Below are positions 62,691 through 64,000 of a DNA stretch of 64,000 nucleotides, one piece after another. The notes under the pieces were generated by a model that made no database searches, was not told the DNA's origin, and worked only from the letters and a program-made list of their open reading frames with translations. This stretch comes from Megalopta genalis. Its lineage: Eukaryota; Arthropoda; Insecta; Hymenoptera; Halictidae. Where the stretch lies: positions 124,001-188,000 of the forward strand of contig NW_027476336.1 of assembly GCF_051020955.1 (NCBI RefSeq), given 5' to 3'. A program made the translations under genes and the position numbers. Every line of letters starts with the position of its first letter. Within the stretch, counting starts at the first letter, position 1.

Positions 62691-64000
62691 ATGCGAAACA
62701 CATGATTCAGCTTCATGTCAATGCGATTGTAGAAGGATTAGCTTCAAATCCATGCGAAACACATTATTTAGCTGCAAATCAGTGCGAAGTAGAAGGCTCG
62801 GGTTCAAATCAATGCAATTCACAATGGTTCATTCTTCAAATACTTGTGAAAGACATGATTTAGCTTCAACTGCATGCGAAACACATGTTTTAGCTTCAAA
62901 TCCATGCGAAACAAATGATTTAGCTTCAAATCAATGCGATGTAGTAGGTTTAGCTTCAATCCATGCGATACACATGATTTAGCTTCAAATAGTTGCGATA
63001 TAAGTGATATAGCTTCAAAAGTTGGAGGAACAAACGAGGTGGCTTCAATCCCATGCGAAACAATGATTTAGCTTCAAATCAATGCGAAGTAGAAGGCGTA
63101 GCTTCAAATCCATGTGAAACAAATGGTTTAGCTACAAATACTTGTGATATAGATTATTTAGCTACAACTGCATGCGAAACGAACGAGTTAGCTTCAAATC
63201 CATGGGAAACACACGATTTATATTCAAATCAATGCGATGTAGAAGGTTTGCTTCAAATCAATAAGAGGTAGATGGTTTAGCTTCAAATCAATACAATATA
63301 GAAGGTTTAGCTCAAATAAATGTGATGTAGAAGGCTTGGCTTCAAATCCATGCAAAACAAATGGTTTAACTACAAATACTTGTGATATACATTATTTAGA
63401 TACAACTGCATGCGAAACAAACGAGTTAACTTCAAATCCATGCGATACACATGATTAGCTTCAAATCAATGCGATGTAGAAGGTTTAGCTTCAAATCCAT
63501 GCCATACACAAGATTTTAGCTTCAAGTCAATGCGATGAAGTAGGTTTCAGCTTCAAATCCATGCGACACATATGATTTAGCTTCAAATACTTGCGATATA
63601 AGTGATATAGCTTTAAAGCTGTAGGAACAAACGAGGTAGCTTCAATTCCACGCGATACACATGATTCAGCTTCAAACACTTGCGATATAAGTGATGTAGA
63701 TTCAACTGCAAGCAAAACGAACGAGTTAGCTTCAAATCCATGCGAAACACATGATTCAGCTGCAAATCAATGCGATGTAGAAGGAATAGCTTCAAATCCA
63801 TGCGAAACACATTATTTAGCTGCAAATCAGTGCGAAGAGAAGGCTCGGGTTCAAATCAAATGCGATTCAAATGGTTCATCTTGAAATACTTGTGAAAGAC
63901 ATGATTTAGCTTCAACTGCATGCGCAAACAAATGATTTAGCTTCAAATCAATGCGATGTAGAAGGTTTAGGCAACAAATCCATGCGATACACATGATTCA
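62691..64000. repeat. 1.5 kb HOR, copy 4 (partial, with ~120 bp missing)
   Basis: TTCAAATCCATGTGAAAC recurs at 63,103, preceded by the GTTGGAGG unit as in copies 1 and 2. Near 63,325 it jumps from AAATGTGATGTAG to GGCTTGGCTTC, leaving out about four units present at 56,214-56,333. Many one-base indels occur, for example AGATTTTAGC, GGTTTCAGC, GAAGAGAAGG, ATCAAATGCG, GCGCAAACAAATG and TTTAGGCAAC. The array continues past the window edge. Confidence 0.88.

Larger units (their letters stand above)
1..64000. repeat. Continuous 30-bp tandem repeat array (satellite/minisatellite-like)
   Basis: Every line of the window is made of variants of one 30-bp unit starting near TTCAAAT, with a core TGCGA at unit positions 12-16 and ending TTTAGC. 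That is roughly 2,130 units with no intervening unique DNA. Five classes differ mainly in the bases after TTCAAAT and after TGCGA: CCA..GAAACACATGAT (a), CAA..GATGTAGAAGGT (b), CCA..GAAACAAATGGT (c), ACT..GATATAAGTGAT (d) and GCA..GAAACAAACGAG (e). The two commonest units both have 11 G/C in 30. Neither end of the array lies inside the window. Array size, nested higher-order repeats and near-identical distant copies fit a eukaryotic satellite. A very large decayed repeat-protein gene is the main alternative. Confidence 0.97.

Noticed and set aside
1..64000. CRISPR array (30-bp repeats)
   Set aside because: Units abut directly with no variable spacers, no leader is visible and there are no cas genes.
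1..64000. The many 60-420 codon ORFs as real genes
   Set aside because: They overlap on both strands and contain nothing but the decapeptide. Several open at TTG, and they start and stop at array indels or class-specific stops. HOR copies of the same DNA are broken differently.
1..64000. Reassigned stop codons (TAA/TAG = Gln, or TGA = Cys) rescuing a + strand giant protein
   Set aside because: CGAAGGATAAGG against CGAAGGACAAGG and GCATGACATAC would fit such codes. But TAA also replaces Glu, Ser and Cys codons, TGA replaces Leu in GAGTGATCT, and shared one-base indels still break the frame.
1..64000. Pentapeptide-repeat protein family (A[DN]LxX)
   Set aside because: DLASN recurs only every ten residues; the alternate five residues (PCETH, QCDVE) do not fit the family pattern.
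1..64000. Introns or exons explaining the frame breaks
   Set aside because: GT and AG dinucleotides occur in almost every unit, but no stretch differs in composition and no non-repeat exon is present.
1..64000. Transposable element or terminal repeats driving the duplications
   Set aside because: I see no inverted repeats, target-site duplications or transposase-like frame; the block edges fall within ordinary units.

Overview
The window is one uninterrupted tandem array. From the first base to the last I see only variants of a 30-bp unit (about 37% G+C, counted on the consensus units), and no unique sequence. Each unit starts around TTCAAAT, has a core TGCGA near positions 12-16 and ends TTTAGC. 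I recognise no conventional gene, RNA gene, transposon, origin or CRISPR locus. A homogeneous multi-kilobase satellite-like array with nested higher-order repeats (HORs) is typical of a eukaryotic chromosome, but nothing here identifies the organism; that assignment is inference.

The units fall into five classes. Read on the + strand they give the decapeptides (a) ASNPCETHDL, (b) ASNQCDVEGL, (c) ASNPCETNGL, (d) ASNTCDISDI and (e) ASTACETNEL, with Cys at position 5. In many places they run in the order a-b-c-d-e, a 150-bp pentamer, clearest at 2,641-7,190. Because 30 is divisible by 3, frames stay open for long stretches on both strands. The + frame reads as an acidic, Cys-containing decapeptide. 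One - frame reads as a basic, Leu-rich decapeptide (LNHVFRMDLK type). A second - frame (AKSCVSHGFE type) is also partly open. All are broken repeatedly by stops and by frameshifts shared between HOR copies, so I treat the array as non-coding or as a decayed repeat-protein gene. The longest open stretch is 420 codons on the - strand (5,099-6,361).

Layout: 1-2,640 diverged left segment; 2,641-7,190 pentamer-phased subfamily with several internal duplications; 7,345-11,270 three tandem copies of a 1.35-1.38 kb HOR, the middle one chimeric; 11,271-12,970 diverged bridge; 12,971-41,272 five copies of a large HOR (3,961, 6,124, 6,123, 5,313 and 6,781 bp between identical marker points); 41,273-42,360 partial copy; 42,361-51,960 two 4,800-bp copies that differ by one base in my line-by-line reading; 51,961-55,965 a rearranged third copy; 55,981-59,220 a 1.5 kb HOR; 59,221-60,934 three 570-bp copies; 60,935-61,204 a block shared with the left segment; 61,205-64,000 a mosaic rich in single-base indels.

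The array looks layered: an old 30-bp repeat, then a 150-bp pentamer, then kilobase HORs spread by unequal exchange. Almost all copy offsets are a multiple of 30 to within 4 bp. The centre is homogenised, the left side is substitution-diverged and the right side is indel-rich. The right-hand indels may be biological edge decay or unpolished long-read consensus, and the sequence alone cannot separate these.
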